Below, in pieces: positions 6,646-13,572 of a stretch of DNA of 38,049 nt. The notes beneath the pieces are model-generated. The model ran no database searches. It was given only the letters and a program-made list of their open reading frames with translations, and was not told the origin of the DNA. The first letter of the stretch is position 1; each line of letters starts with the position of its first letter. The DNA comes from an uncultured Alphaproteobacteria bacterium (GTDB lineage: Bacteria; Pseudomonadota; Alphaproteobacteria; Rhizobiales; Aestuariivirgaceae): contig CALMWF010000029.1 in the NCBI GenBank assembly GCA_937873445.1, positions 1 to 38,049 of the forward strand, read 5' to 3'. The position numbers were made by a program, and so were the translations under genes.

Positions 6646-7299
6646 ATGAAAGCGTTTTGCACTCTGGCTCTCCTGTATGGCCTGTTTGCCGCACCGGCAC
6701 TGGCCGACGAGGCGCATAACCTTGCCGCCCTGAAGGGCAAGCTTTCCGGTCAATGGGCCTCGATCTCATGCGAACTCCGCCCCACCGAAAATCGGGCCAA
6801 GCCGGACGCCGCGCCGTCGTCCACCTGGCTCAGGCGCGTCTTCAGCTATGACGGGGCTGACCATTTTGACGGCACCATCAGCATGTTCGCTGATCCCCTG
6901 TGCAGTGTCCCCATGGTTGACTTCCACTTCGCTGGTGACGTGGTGTGGCGCGGGGCGCATCCGGTTGCGGCGGGTGCGATGAAGAATGACTATGTTTTGA
7001 ACACCGCCTTCAACATCACGCCAAAGGCCCAAGCCTTTGCCGACCAGATGAATGCGCTTCCTCCCGGTACCTGCGGCGCGGGGGAGTGGAAGGTTGGTGA
7101 GACAAAGGACATTCTGGGCAAGGCGTGCGCGCTGTTCAACATAAAGGCCGGTGAGACCGTGGAGGATCACGACCTGATCTGGGTGGATGATACCGGCCAG
7201 TGGCTGTTCATGGGGGCCAAACATGTGACCGGCCAGGGTTTCTATGAGGAAGCCCTGCGCCCGCCCGGTGGGTTCCAGGTGCCGCTGCGCAAACAGTAG
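6646..7299 (+). CDS. Exported APCDD1-like domain protein
   Basis: The 217-residue product has a signal peptide (cleavage near ALA-DEA, about residue 20). The mature part follows the layout of the APCDD1 domain: LSGQWASISCELRP (33-46), RRVFSYDG (63-70), ADPLCSVP (82-89), a segment ending GAMKNDYVLN (110-119), NALPPGTCGAGEW (136-148), GKACALFNI (158-166) and a C-terminal ALRPPGGFQVPL. Human APCDD1 is an extracellular Wnt antagonist with the same G-x-W-x-x-x-x-CE-x-RP and DP-x-C-x-x-P blocks; bacterial members have no known role that I can name. Four cysteines (42, 86, 143, 161) could form two disulfides in the periplasm. It sits 7 bp after the SnoaL-like gene. The assignment is by eye. Confidence 0.6.
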   Translation: MKAFCTLALLYGLFAAPALADEAHNLAALKGKLSGQWASISCELRPTENRAKPDAAPSSTWLRRVFSYDGADHFDGTISMFADPLCSVPMVDFHFAGDVVWRGAHPVAAGAMKNDYVLNTAFNITPKAQAFADQMNALPPGTCGAGEWKVGETKDILGKACALFNIKAGETVEDHDLIWVDDTGQWLFMGAKHVTGQGFYEEALRPPGGFQVPLRKQ

Positions 7300-7311
7300 C
7301 AAACTGCCAGT

Positions 7312-7344
7312 GCGCCGGACGGGTGATGATGGCCTGTCCGGCGC
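7312..7344. terminator. Stem-loop between convergent genes
   Basis: GCGCCGGAC (7312-7320) and GTCCGGCGC (7336-7344) form a perfect 9-bp stem with a 15-base loop. It lies between the convergent ends at 7299 and 7352. There is no T-run on either side, so it may slow or protect transcripts rather than act as a full intrinsic terminator. Confidence 0.4.
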
Positions 7345-7351
7345 GGTGGCG

Positions 7352-8029
7352 TCAGGTCTTCAATCCTTTCAGACTCATGATGGGGTCAACGTCGCTCAGA
7401 TCGCGCATGACGGCGCTGAGGAAGGCGATGACTTCCTGCTGCTGCGGCTGGTTCAGGCCCTCGGCGTCGCCTTCGGCCACGGCGCGCAGCGACACCCGTT
7501 TGTTGCCAATGGCGGCAAAGGTGGACTGGTTCAGTTCCGGCAGGCCAAGGGCATAGCCGCGCTCGGCCCAGCTTGATCCGACATATTTGTTGACCACCGG
7601 CACGGCAAGGTCGATGCCGCTGCGCCGGCCCATGGCTTCGGCCAGAAGGGCCGAGGTCTGGCGCTTGTCGACAATGAAAAAAACCACCACGCGAAAGCCT
7701 GCCTCGTGCAGGGCGTCAAACACCTTCAGGTCATCGGCCACGGCAAAGAAACGCTCGGTCTGCAGGGCGGGCAGGTCGATGACATAATCGCGCCCCGGCG
7801 AGGCGAGAATGGTATCGAAAAGCTTCATCTGACCGGGAATGGTTTCAAAGTCGACCAGGGCCGTGCGCCCCGGAAAAAACCCGCGCAGCGGCGCCTTGGC
7901 CACATCGGCGTCAATGGCAAAGGGATCGCGCCCCTCCAGCAGCAGATAGTCAAGCAGGGTGCGGGCCAGCAGAGTCTTGCCGTTGCGATGCTGGTCGGAA
8001 CAGATGATGTAAACCGCAGGCTGGGTCAC
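7352..8029 (-). CDS. ParA/MinD-like nucleotide-binding fold protein with degraded P-loop
   Basis: I take the GTG at 8027-8029 as start, giving 225 residues that begin with a strand, VYIICSDQHRNGKTLLARTL. The segment DQHRNGKT sits where ParA/MinD proteins have KGGxGKT. The final GKT is kept but the signature lysine and the glycines before it are lost. VIDLPALQTERFFAV fits the switch II position. An upstream ATG at 8134 would extend it through the preceding gene and looks wrong. It follows the next ATPase gene by 17 bp on the same strand. The role is unknown; dimerisation with its neighbour is plausible because Walker-type ATPases of this class work as dimers, but this is inference. Confidence 0.68.
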   Translation of the reverse strand: MTQPAVYIICSDQHRNGKTLLARTLLDYLLLEGRDPFAIDADVAKAPLRGFFPGRTALVDFETIPGQMKLFDTILASPGRDYVIDLPALQTERFFAVADDLKVFDALHEAGFRVVVFFIVDKRQTSALLAEAMGRRSGIDLAVPVVNKYVGSSWAERGYALGLPELNQSTFAAIGNKRVSLRAVAEGDAEGLNQPQQQEVIAFLSAVMRDLSDVDPIMSLKGLKT

Positions 8030-8046
8030 GGCGCGGGCCGCGCGCG

Positions 8047-8793
8047 TCAGCTTCTGGGATTGGCGGTGCGGCCGGAGAGCAGTTCCTGCACGAGGGCGAC
8101 GCGGGCATATTCCTCGTCGATCTCGTTGCACCACTTCTTCACATAGCCGCGCAGCACGAAGGAGAACTTGCCCGGCGTGCCGTCGGCGGCCTTGTTGTCA
8201 ACAAAGTCCTTGAAGGTGACGCCGGCCAGATCGACCTGCTCATAGGCCATTTCATTGAGCTTCGGAATGTTGATCTCATGGGCCTTGGAGATCTGGGCGA
8301 AATACTTCTTGTGGGTGGCTTCATCCCATTCAAAGAAGTTGGTTTCGTTGATGAAGTTGCGGGTCAGCACATATTGCACGCCCGACATGTAGCGGGCGAT
8401 TTCGCCGATTTCGTCGAGCGAGGCGATGGACGGGCCGACGACATGGAACAGGCCGAGATTGAACTGGCCGTTGCGGGCCGCTTCCAGCACGCCGATGCGC
8501 TCAAAGACATCAAGGGCGTAGGACAGATTGCCGGCCTTGAGGTCAACCACGGTGACCGGCACATTGGCGGTTTCCATGGTGTCGAGCACCTTCATCTGAT
8601 GGGCAACGTTGCTCAGATCGATGACCTCGGTGATGCCGGGATAGAAACGGCGCAGCGAACCCCTGGGATTTTCCGTGTCAAAGGCACGGGTCAGCACATT
8701 CTTGCGGGCAAAGTAATCGAGCAGCGAGCGCGAGATGGTGGTCTTGCCGACGCCCCCCTTGTCCGCACCGACCAGAATGAGTGTGGGTTTCAT
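8047..8793 (-). CDS. ParA/MinD/ArsA-like P-loop ATPase
   Basis: The 248-residue product begins MKPTLILVGADKGGVGKTTI, a textbook deviant Walker A motif (KGGVGKTT) of the MinD/ParA superfamily. TVVDLKAGN at about 81-89 is the expected A'/switch region, with Asp in place. The rest is not close to chromosomal ParA, MinD or CobQ that I recognise, so the cargo is unknown. The ATG at 8793 is supported by GAGGG upstream; longer starts would run into the opposite-strand nnrU-like gene. It is followed by the degraded paralogue, making a conserved-looking two-gene unit. Confidence 0.8.
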   Translation of the reverse strand: MKPTLILVGADKGGVGKTTISRSLLDYFARKNVLTRAFDTENPRGSLRRFYPGITEVIDLSNVAHQMKVLDTMETANVPVTVVDLKAGNLSYALDVFERIGVLEAARNGQFNLGLFHVVGPSIASLDEIGEIARYMSGVQYVLTRNFINETNFFEWDEATHKKYFAQISKAHEINIPKLNEMAYEQVDLAGVTFKDFVDNKAADGTPGKFSFVLRGYVKKWCNEIDEEYARVALVQELLSGRTANPRS

Positions 8794-8926
8794 GTTGTCC
8801 CTCGTCTGCCGCAATCCGGCTCCAGATTCTGCCAAGTCTATCACGCCGGCGTGAAGCTGTGCCAGTCCCCTGGCGGGTTCCGTTCTCCGGCGTGTTCGGC
8901 TACATTGAGCCGTGGCGGAGGGGAAA

Positions 8927-9496
8927 ATGCAAGTGCTCATTACCGGTATCCTGCTGTTTGTTCTGCCTCATTTCTTCTCCAGCCTGTTTCCGGCGAGGCG
9001 TGACCGCCTGAGGTTGCGCTGGGGCGCCAACGGTCTACGCTCGGTGTTCACCCTGACGGTTGGCGCCGGTGCGGCGCTGATGGCGTGGGCCTATGTGCGA
9101 CTCAGCGGGGCCCCGGAAGGGCCGGATTTCTACACCCCGCCACCGGGCATGACGCACGCCACCCTGCTGCTGGTTTTTCTCGGCTTCATCGCCATGGGCG
9201 CATCCTATGGCACCAGCCACCTCCGGCTGTGGCTGCAAAATCCCATGTCCATCGGGGTGGCGCTGTGGGCTGTGGGCCATCTTCTGGCCAATGGCGAGCG
9301 GGCCCAGGTGCTGATCTTCCTTGCCCTGCTGGCGGTGGCGCTGGTCGACATCGTTGTGTCCATGATGCGTGGCAAACGGCCACACTACAGCCCGGACTGG
9401 GCCGCTGATGGCAAGGCGGTGGCCATTGGTGTGGTGCTGTATCTGGTCATGCTGTTTGGCTTCCATCCTTACGTTCTCGGCCTGCCGGTGCTGTGA
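8927..9496 (+). CDS. NnrU family integral membrane protein (first of a tandem pair)
   Basis: The 189-residue product is predicted to have five or six membrane segments. It shows NnrU-family features: an N-terminal helix with LPHFFSSLFPARR, a region with FYTPPPGMTHATLLLVFLGF, and [18 protein letters not shown] (about 112-129). Residues PHFFSS, PMSIGVALWAVGHLL and FHPYVLG are typical. NnrU is named from nitrite/nitric oxide reduction loci, and the plant relative Z-ISO is a haem-dependent zeta-carotene isomerase, so a haem or quinone-linked role is possible; the real function here is not known. The ATG at 8927 has GGAGGGG upstream. Its stop overlaps the next gene's start. Confidence 0.82.
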   Translation: MQVLITGILLFVLPHFFSSLFPARRDRLRLRWGANGLRSVFTLTVGAGAALMAWAYVRLSGAPEGPDFYTPPPGMTHATLLLVFLGFIAMGASYGTSHLRLWLQNPMSIGVALWAVGHLLANGERAQVLIFLALLAVALVDIVVSMMRGKRPHYSPDWAADGKAVAIGVVLYLVMLFGFHPYVLGLPVL

Positions 9497-10056
9497 TGGG
9501 GCTTCTGGTTCTGGGTGTGGCGGGCTTTGCGGCGCTTCACCTTCTTGCCGCCCATGCGGGGCTGCGGCAGCGGTTGCGCGAAGGGCTGGGGCGGCGGCGC
9601 TTCGGCCTGGCCTATGGCGGCCTGTCGGTGGCGGGTCTGGTGGTGATCATTCTGGGCTGGCGGGCTGCCCCCTTCGATGCCGTCTATGAGCCGCCCCTGT
9701 GGGGGGCGCATGCCAATCTGCTGTTCATGCTGGTGGCCTTTCTGCTGTTCGGCCAGTTTCTGGCGGGCGGGACGTGGCGGCAGCGGCTGCGCTTTCCCAT
9801 GGCCCTGGCGGTGGTGGTGTGGGCTGTGGGCCATTTGCTGGCCAATGGCGATGGCGCCAGCCTCATTCTCTTCGGCGGACTGGCGCTTTATGCCGCGGCC
9901 CATGCCGTGCTTGCCGCCCGCAGCGGGGTGGCCCTGTCGCCCCTCGGCTGGGGCGGCAATGGCCTTGGCCTATTGGCGGGGCTTGGCCTTTACGCGCTGA
10001 TGCTGCATTTTCACCAGACGCTCATTGGCGTCGCTGTGCCTTTATCCGGGAGCTGA
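9496..10056 (+). CDS. NnrU family integral membrane protein (second of a tandem pair)
   Basis: The 186-residue product repeats the family layout of its upstream neighbour: an N-terminal helix with [35 protein letters not shown] in the middle (about 105-124) and a C-terminal [12 protein letters not shown]. It starts with ATG inside the upstream stop (TGATG), so the pair is co-translated and the products may form a complex. The conserved segment is nearly identical at DNA level in both genes (9266-9296 and 9820-9850), showing tandem duplication. panB follows with only one base between stop and ATG. Confidence 0.78.
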   Translation: MGLLVLGVAGFAALHLLAAHAGLRQRLREGLGRRRFGLAYGGLSVAGLVVIILGWRAAPFDAVYEPPLWGAHANLLFMLVAFLLFGQFLAGGTWRQRLRFPMALAVVVWAVGHLLANGDGASLILFGGLALYAAAHAVLAARSGVALSPLGWGGNGLGLLAGLGLYALMLHFHQTLIGVAVPLSGS

Positions 10057-10057
10057 C

Positions 10058-10876
10058 ATGTCGGTTCAAACCACCATCAAACGCCTGACCGCACCGGACA
10101 TCACGGCGCGCAAGGGCATTGACCCCATTGTTTCCCTCACCGCCTATCATGCCCACACGGCGGCCATTGCCGACCCGCATGTGGATTTTCTGCTGGTGGG
10201 CGATTCGCTTGGCATGGTCATGCACGGCTTCGAATCCACCCTGCCGGTGCCGCTTGACCTGATGATCATGCATGGCCGGGCGGTCATGCGCGGCGCCAAA
10301 CGGGCGCTGGTGGTGGTGGACATGCCCTTCGGCTCCTATGAGGAAAGCCCGGCCCAGGCCTTCCGCAACGCGGCCCGGGTGGTCAAGGAAACCGAATGCG
10401 GCGCCATCAAGCTGGAGGGCGGGCGGCGCATGGCCGAAACCATCCGCTTCCTCAGCGAGCGCGGCATTCCGGTGATGGCCCATGTCGGCCTGACGCCGCA
10501 GTCCATCAATGTGCTGGGCGGCTTCAAGACGCAGGGCCGGACCCGCGACCAGTGGGCAGCGATTGAGGAAGACGCGCGCGTGGTGGCCGAGGCCGGTGCC
10601 TTTGCCGTGGTGCTGGAGGCGCTGGCCGAACCGCTGGCCGCCAAGATCACCGGCGAGATCGCCATTCCGACCATCGGCATTGGCGCTTCGGCGGCCTGCG
10701 ACGGCCAGATCCTGGTGATGGAGGACATGCTGGGCCTGTCGCCGCGCGTGCCAAAATTCGTCAAGGAGTTCGGCGCGGTGGGCAAAGCCATTGAAAAGGC
10801 CATTACCGCCTATGCCGCCGAGGTGAAGGCGCGCAACTTTCCGGAACCGCGCCACACCTATGACGTCAAGGACTGA
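10058..10876 (+). CDS. panB: 3-methyl-2-oxobutanoate hydroxymethyltransferase
   Basis: PanB transfers a hydroxymethyl group from 5,10-methylene-tetrahydrofolate to 2-oxoisovalerate, the first committed step of pantothenate synthesis. The 272-residue length is normal. Visible signatures are [39 protein letters not shown] (about 46-64), [31 protein letters not shown] with the expected HxGLTPQ, and [24 protein letters not shown]. The metal-binding aspartates in VGDS and VVDMP and the active-site Glu in VVLEA are present. The ATG at 10058 is chosen because it matches the family start and lies one base after the nnrU-like stop. No panC is seen in the window. Confidence 0.95.
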   Translation: MSVQTTIKRLTAPDITARKGIDPIVSLTAYHAHTAAIADPHVDFLLVGDSLGMVMHGFESTLPVPLDLMIMHGRAVMRGAKRALVVVDMPFGSYEESPAQAFRNAARVVKETECGAIKLEGGRRMAETIRFLSERGIPVMAHVGLTPQSINVLGGFKTQGRTRDQWAAIEEDARVVAEAGAFAVVLEALAEPLAAKITGEIAIPTIGIGASAACDGQILVMEDMLGLSPRVPKFVKEFGAVGKAIEKAITAYAAEVKARNFPEPRHTYDVKD

Positions 10877-10943
10877 CCGGCCATCACCGATTTGCCATAG
10901 TGGGCAGATAGGACAGCGCCGCTAACGCTTTCGGGTTGGGACG

Positions 10944-12320
10944 ATGACAATGAACCGGCGCGACGTTCTGGCGGCAGCAGCGCTTCTGGCGCTGCGCCCC
11001 CGCTTTGTGTTGGCGGAGGAGGCGCCGGACGGCTTTCAGGTGCTGCGCGCCGAACCGGCCAGCCTGCGGCTTCTGGGCGCCGACCAGCCCGCCACCGAAA
11101 CCTGGAGCTGGCGCAAGACCGATGCGGTGACCATGGTTCAGGCCCGGCAGGGTGAGCTGCTGAAGGTGCGGCTCATCAACTATCTTGACGAGGATATCTG
11201 GTTTCACTGGTTCGGGGTGCGCGGCCCCGCCGACCAGATGACGGTGAAGGTGGAGCCGGGTGAACCGGCCGCGGTCGACTGCGTGTTCACGCCGCCCGAT
11301 GCCGGCACCTTCTGGTTCGGTCCGCTGACCAATGCCTCGCGCCAGCGCGACATGGGGCTCTATGGCCTGCTGGTGGTGGCGGAAGCCTCGCCGCCTGAGG
11401 TGCAGGATGTGGCGCTGGTGCTGGATGACTGGCTGGTCGATGACGCTGGCAAAATCCAGGGCGGCTTTGGCGATCTGGCCACGGCGGTGGGCGAGGGCCG
11501 CATGGGCAACTGGTTCAGCGTCAACGGCGCGCTGAAACCGCATATTGCCGTGGCGGCCGGACGGCCGCTGCGGCTGCGCCTTCTCAACGCTGCCAATGTC
11601 CGCAGCATGGGGCTGTTGTTCAAGGGGGCAGAGCCCCGGATTGTGGCCTATGACGGGCAGCCCCTGGCCATGGCGCAGCCGCTGGGGGCGCAGGCGCTGG
11701 TGCTGGCGCCGGGGCAGCGCGCCGATCTGCTGCTGCCTCCTGTTTCCGTGAAGACGGTGACCATAGCTCTCGACCTTATGGAGGATGTGGTTGAACTGGC
11801 CTATCTCGAGCCGCAGGGCGAGCCTCAATCCACTCCACCGGGAGAGCTGGTGCTGGCTGCCAACCCCATCAGCACGGGGTTTGATGCCGCGGCGGCGCGC
11901 GCCGTGACGGTGACGCTGGAAGGGGGCGCCAAGGGCGGCCTCAAATCGGCCTGGGTGGGCGACCAGGAGATGGACACCCGCGCCCTGCTGGAGCGCGGCC
12001 TGGCCTGGGCCATGAACGGCGTGTCCGGCACCGGCGGGCCGCCGCTGTTCACCGCCAAAAAAGGCGAGGCACTGCTCGTCACCATCGACAACCGCACCAC
12101 CTTTGCCCAGCCGCTGCATATTCACGGCCATGTCTGGCGGGTTTTGGACAGGGGCGGCGAGGCGGTGGCCGATGCCCCCTGGCGTGACACGGTGGTGGTG
12201 GCGCCGCGGACGGCGGTGAAGCTTTCCCTGATCGCCGACAATCCTGGCGTCTGGGTCATTCAGAGTCTGGTGGCAGAGCGGGTGGATTCCGGCATGCTGG
12301 CCAGTTTCCTCGTCGAATAG
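10944..12320 (+). CDS. Multicopper-oxidase-fold exported protein lacking most copper ligands
   Basis: The 458-residue product begins MTMNRRDVLAAAALLAL, a Tat-type twin-arginine signal, so folding before export is expected. Three cupredoxin domains are visible from the motif spacing. However, HWHG is FHWFG (His88 kept, second His is Phe90), HxH of GTYWYHxH is GPL (126-128), HPxHLHGH is QPLHIHGH (389-396), and HCHxxxH is QSLVAER (440-446); only the methionine at 451 and His392, His394 and His396 remain near the C-terminus. Type 1 and trinuclear copper sites therefore cannot form normally. FtsP/SufI is a known copper-free relative with a structural role in division. Whether this protein has such a role or binds another partner is not shown. 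Confidence 0.85.
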   Translation: MTMNRRDVLAAAALLALRPRFVLAEEAPDGFQVLRAEPASLRLLGADQPATETWSWRKTDAVTMVQARQGELLKVRLINYLDEDIWFHWFGVRGPADQMTVKVEPGEPAAVDCVFTPPDAGTFWFGPLTNASRQRDMGLYGLLVVAEASPPEVQDVALVLDDWLVDDAGKIQGGFGDLATAVGEGRMGNWFSVNGALKPHIAVAAGRPLRLRLLNAANVRSMGLLFKGAEPRIVAYDGQPLAMAQPLGAQALVLAPGQRADLLLPPVSVKTVTIALDLMEDVVELAYLEPQGEPQSTPPGELVLAANPISTGFDAAAARAVTVTLEGGAKGGLKSAWVGDQEMDTRALLERGLAWAMNGVSGTGGPPLFTAKKGEALLVTIDNRTTFAQPLHIHGHVWRVLDRGGEAVADAPWRDTVVVAPRTAVKLSLIADNPGVWVIQSLVAERVDSGMLASFLVE

Positions 12321-12340
12321 TGTGGATGACCTGTGGATAA
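12321..12340 (-). promoter_or_regulatory. Two DnaA-box-like sites
   Basis: TGTGGATAA at 12332-12340 is the exact reverse complement of the consensus DnaA box TTATCCACA; TGTGGATGA at 12321-12329 differs at one position. They begin right after the multicopper-oxidase-fold gene's stop. There is no origin gene cluster here (dnaA, dnaN, gidA or hemE are absent), so these may be regulatory or titration sites rather than an origin. Confidence 0.45.
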
Positions 12341-12405
12341 CATCTGTTAACCACCTTGATGTTCAGTCGAGTCTGAAATGACCTGATTCGCTCGAGAGGT
12401 GTGTC

Positions 12406-12531
12406 GTGTCAGTTGCTATTGCCGGTTTCCTGAGTGGTCTGTTTTTTTCAGCGATGGTCATGGGTGGGTTTGTGATCCACCAGGGCCGCAAGAACCTGCT
12501 GGCGCTGGCCGCCAGCATGGACAGGGACTGA
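12406..12531 (+). CDS. 41-residue predicted membrane miniprotein
   Basis: The GTG start at 12406 has GAGAGG six bases upstream, and the frame runs to a TGA at 12529-12531. The peptide starts (G)TG-SVAIAGFLSGLFFSAMV and continues MGGFVIHQGRKNLLALAASM, so one transmembrane helix is followed by a basic stretch. I do not recognise a family. It lies between the multicopper-oxidase-fold gene and the TPR protein, in a region with no other plausible gene. Evidence is the ribosome site, hydrophobic helix and base use; expression is not shown. Confidence 0.45.
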   Translation: MSVAIAGFLSGLFFSAMVMGGFVIHQGRKNLLALAASMDRD

Positions 12532-12647
12532 ACCCCCGCCACCCGGCGGAGGGATACAGGCGGGATCGCAGCCCGCCGGTGAAATGCCTTGATTTGGCCC
12601 CGGCGCTGATTTAGGCCCATCGGCATTCGCATGAGGAGTGCCGCATC

Positions 12648-13304
12648 GTGAGCGATGAATCCCTGTTCCGTGAGGTGGATGAGGAAGTCCGCCAGGATCA
12701 ATACAAGAAGGTCTGGGACAAATACGGCAATGCGCTTCTGGCCTTGGCCTTCGCCATTGTGGCGGGGGTGGGGGGCTTCAAGGGCTGGACCTATTACCAG
12801 CTCAAGCAGGCAGAGGGGGCCGCCACTGCCTATGTCGATGCGGTGAAGAAGGCCGAGGACGGCAAGTTCGATGACGCCGAAGCAGCACTGGCCGCCATCA
12901 CCCACGGTGGCTTTGCCCAGCTGGCAGAACTGCGCAAGGCGGGCGATCTGGCCAGGCAGGGCAAGACGGCCGAGGCGGTTCAGGCCTATGACGCCTTTGC
13001 CGCCGCCAAGGGGTCTGATCCGGCGCTTGCCGACATGGCCCGCATCCGGGCTGGCTATCTGCTGGCCGACACCCAGAAGCCCGATGAACTGCTGGCCCGG
13101 CTTGGCCAATATGACAAGGATGGCCAGGTCTGGCGCCATGCCGCGCGGGAAATCTTCGGCCTTTCGGCCTGGCGCAATGCCGATTATGCCATGGCCGACC
13201 GTTACATGACCGCCCTTTACAATGATCAGACCACGCCGGGGTCCATGCGCATGCGGGCCCAGATGATGATGCAGCTGCTGACGCCGCTGCTGCCGCAGAA
13301 GTGA
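12648..13304 (+). CDS. Single-pass membrane TPR protein (TPR_21 / YfgM-like)
   Basis: The 218-residue product begins with a short cytosolic acidic segment (SDESLFREVDEEVRQDQ), one membrane helix NALLALAFAIVAGVGGF (about 27-43) and then an alpha-helical periplasmic region rich in Ala with TPR-like pairs of helices. That layout matches the TPR_21 family, which includes E. coli YfgM, an ancillary subunit linked to the SecYEG translocon and periplasmic chaperones. The start is a GTG (12648) preceded by AGGAG; I see no better ATG. It lies upstream of a small lipoprotein and der, as in other proteobacteria where this gene precedes bamB and der. Confidence 0.8.
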   Translation: MSDESLFREVDEEVRQDQYKKVWDKYGNALLALAFAIVAGVGGFKGWTYYQLKQAEGAATAYVDAVKKAEDGKFDDAEAALAAITHGGFAQLAELRKAGDLARQGKTAEAVQAYDAFAAAKGSDPALADMARIRAGYLLADTQKPDELLARLGQYDKDGQVWRHAAREIFGLSAWRNADYAMADRYMTALYNDQTTPGSMRMRAQMMMQLLTPLLPQK

Positions 13305-13311
13305 GGCTGAC

Positions 13312-13566
13312 ATGAGGTTTCCGGCGCGATGGGCGGTGGTGGTTTGCGCAGGCCTGGTGCTGTCCGGCTGCACCTCCATCAAGCGCATGACCGGCCAGGT
13401 GGACGACACGGTTCTGCCCGGCACGCGTGAGGATGTTCTGCCGCCCGACCAGCAGACCCGGCGTGATCCCGCCGTGATGGGCCAGAAGGGTAGTGCGGCC
13501 TGTGCGCCCGACGACCCCAGCTGCGCGCCGCCGGTGGATCAGGATGCCTCCGGCACGGCGCAGTAG
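13312..13566 (+). CDS. Small lipoprotein
   Basis: The 84-residue precursor has a lipoprotein signal with lipobox LSGC (Cys20): MRFPARWAVVVCAGLVLSGC. The mature part is short and polar, with DDTVLPGTREDVLPPDQQ, and ends in a Cys-containing segment (ACAPDDPSCAPP) that could form a disulfide. No family is recognised. It sits 7 bp after the TPR gene and 6 bp before der, the place commonly held by bamB (a beta-propeller of about 400 residues); it is far too short to be BamB. Confidence 0.75.
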   Translation: MRFPARWAVVVCAGLVLSGCTSIKRMTGQVDDTVLPGTREDVLPPDQQTRRDPAVMGQKGSAACAPDDPSCAPPVDQDASGTAQ

Positions 13567-13572
13567 GCGGCC

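Noticed and set aside
7352-8793. Chromosome or plasmid partition locus (parAB)
   Set aside because: There is no ParB-like gene or parS repeat near, and the ATPases are not close to ParA in sequence.
10884-12131. 415-residue open frame opposite the multicopper-oxidase-fold gene
   Set aside because: Because the MCO-like protein lacks copper ligands I considered whether the other strand is the real gene. The plus strand has a Tat signal and recognisable cupredoxin framework, and the reverse product is His/Arg/Gln-rich shadow.
12321-12340. Replication origin at the DnaA boxes
   Set aside because: Only two boxes, no AT-rich unwinding region, and no dnaA, dnaN, hemE or parAB nearby.
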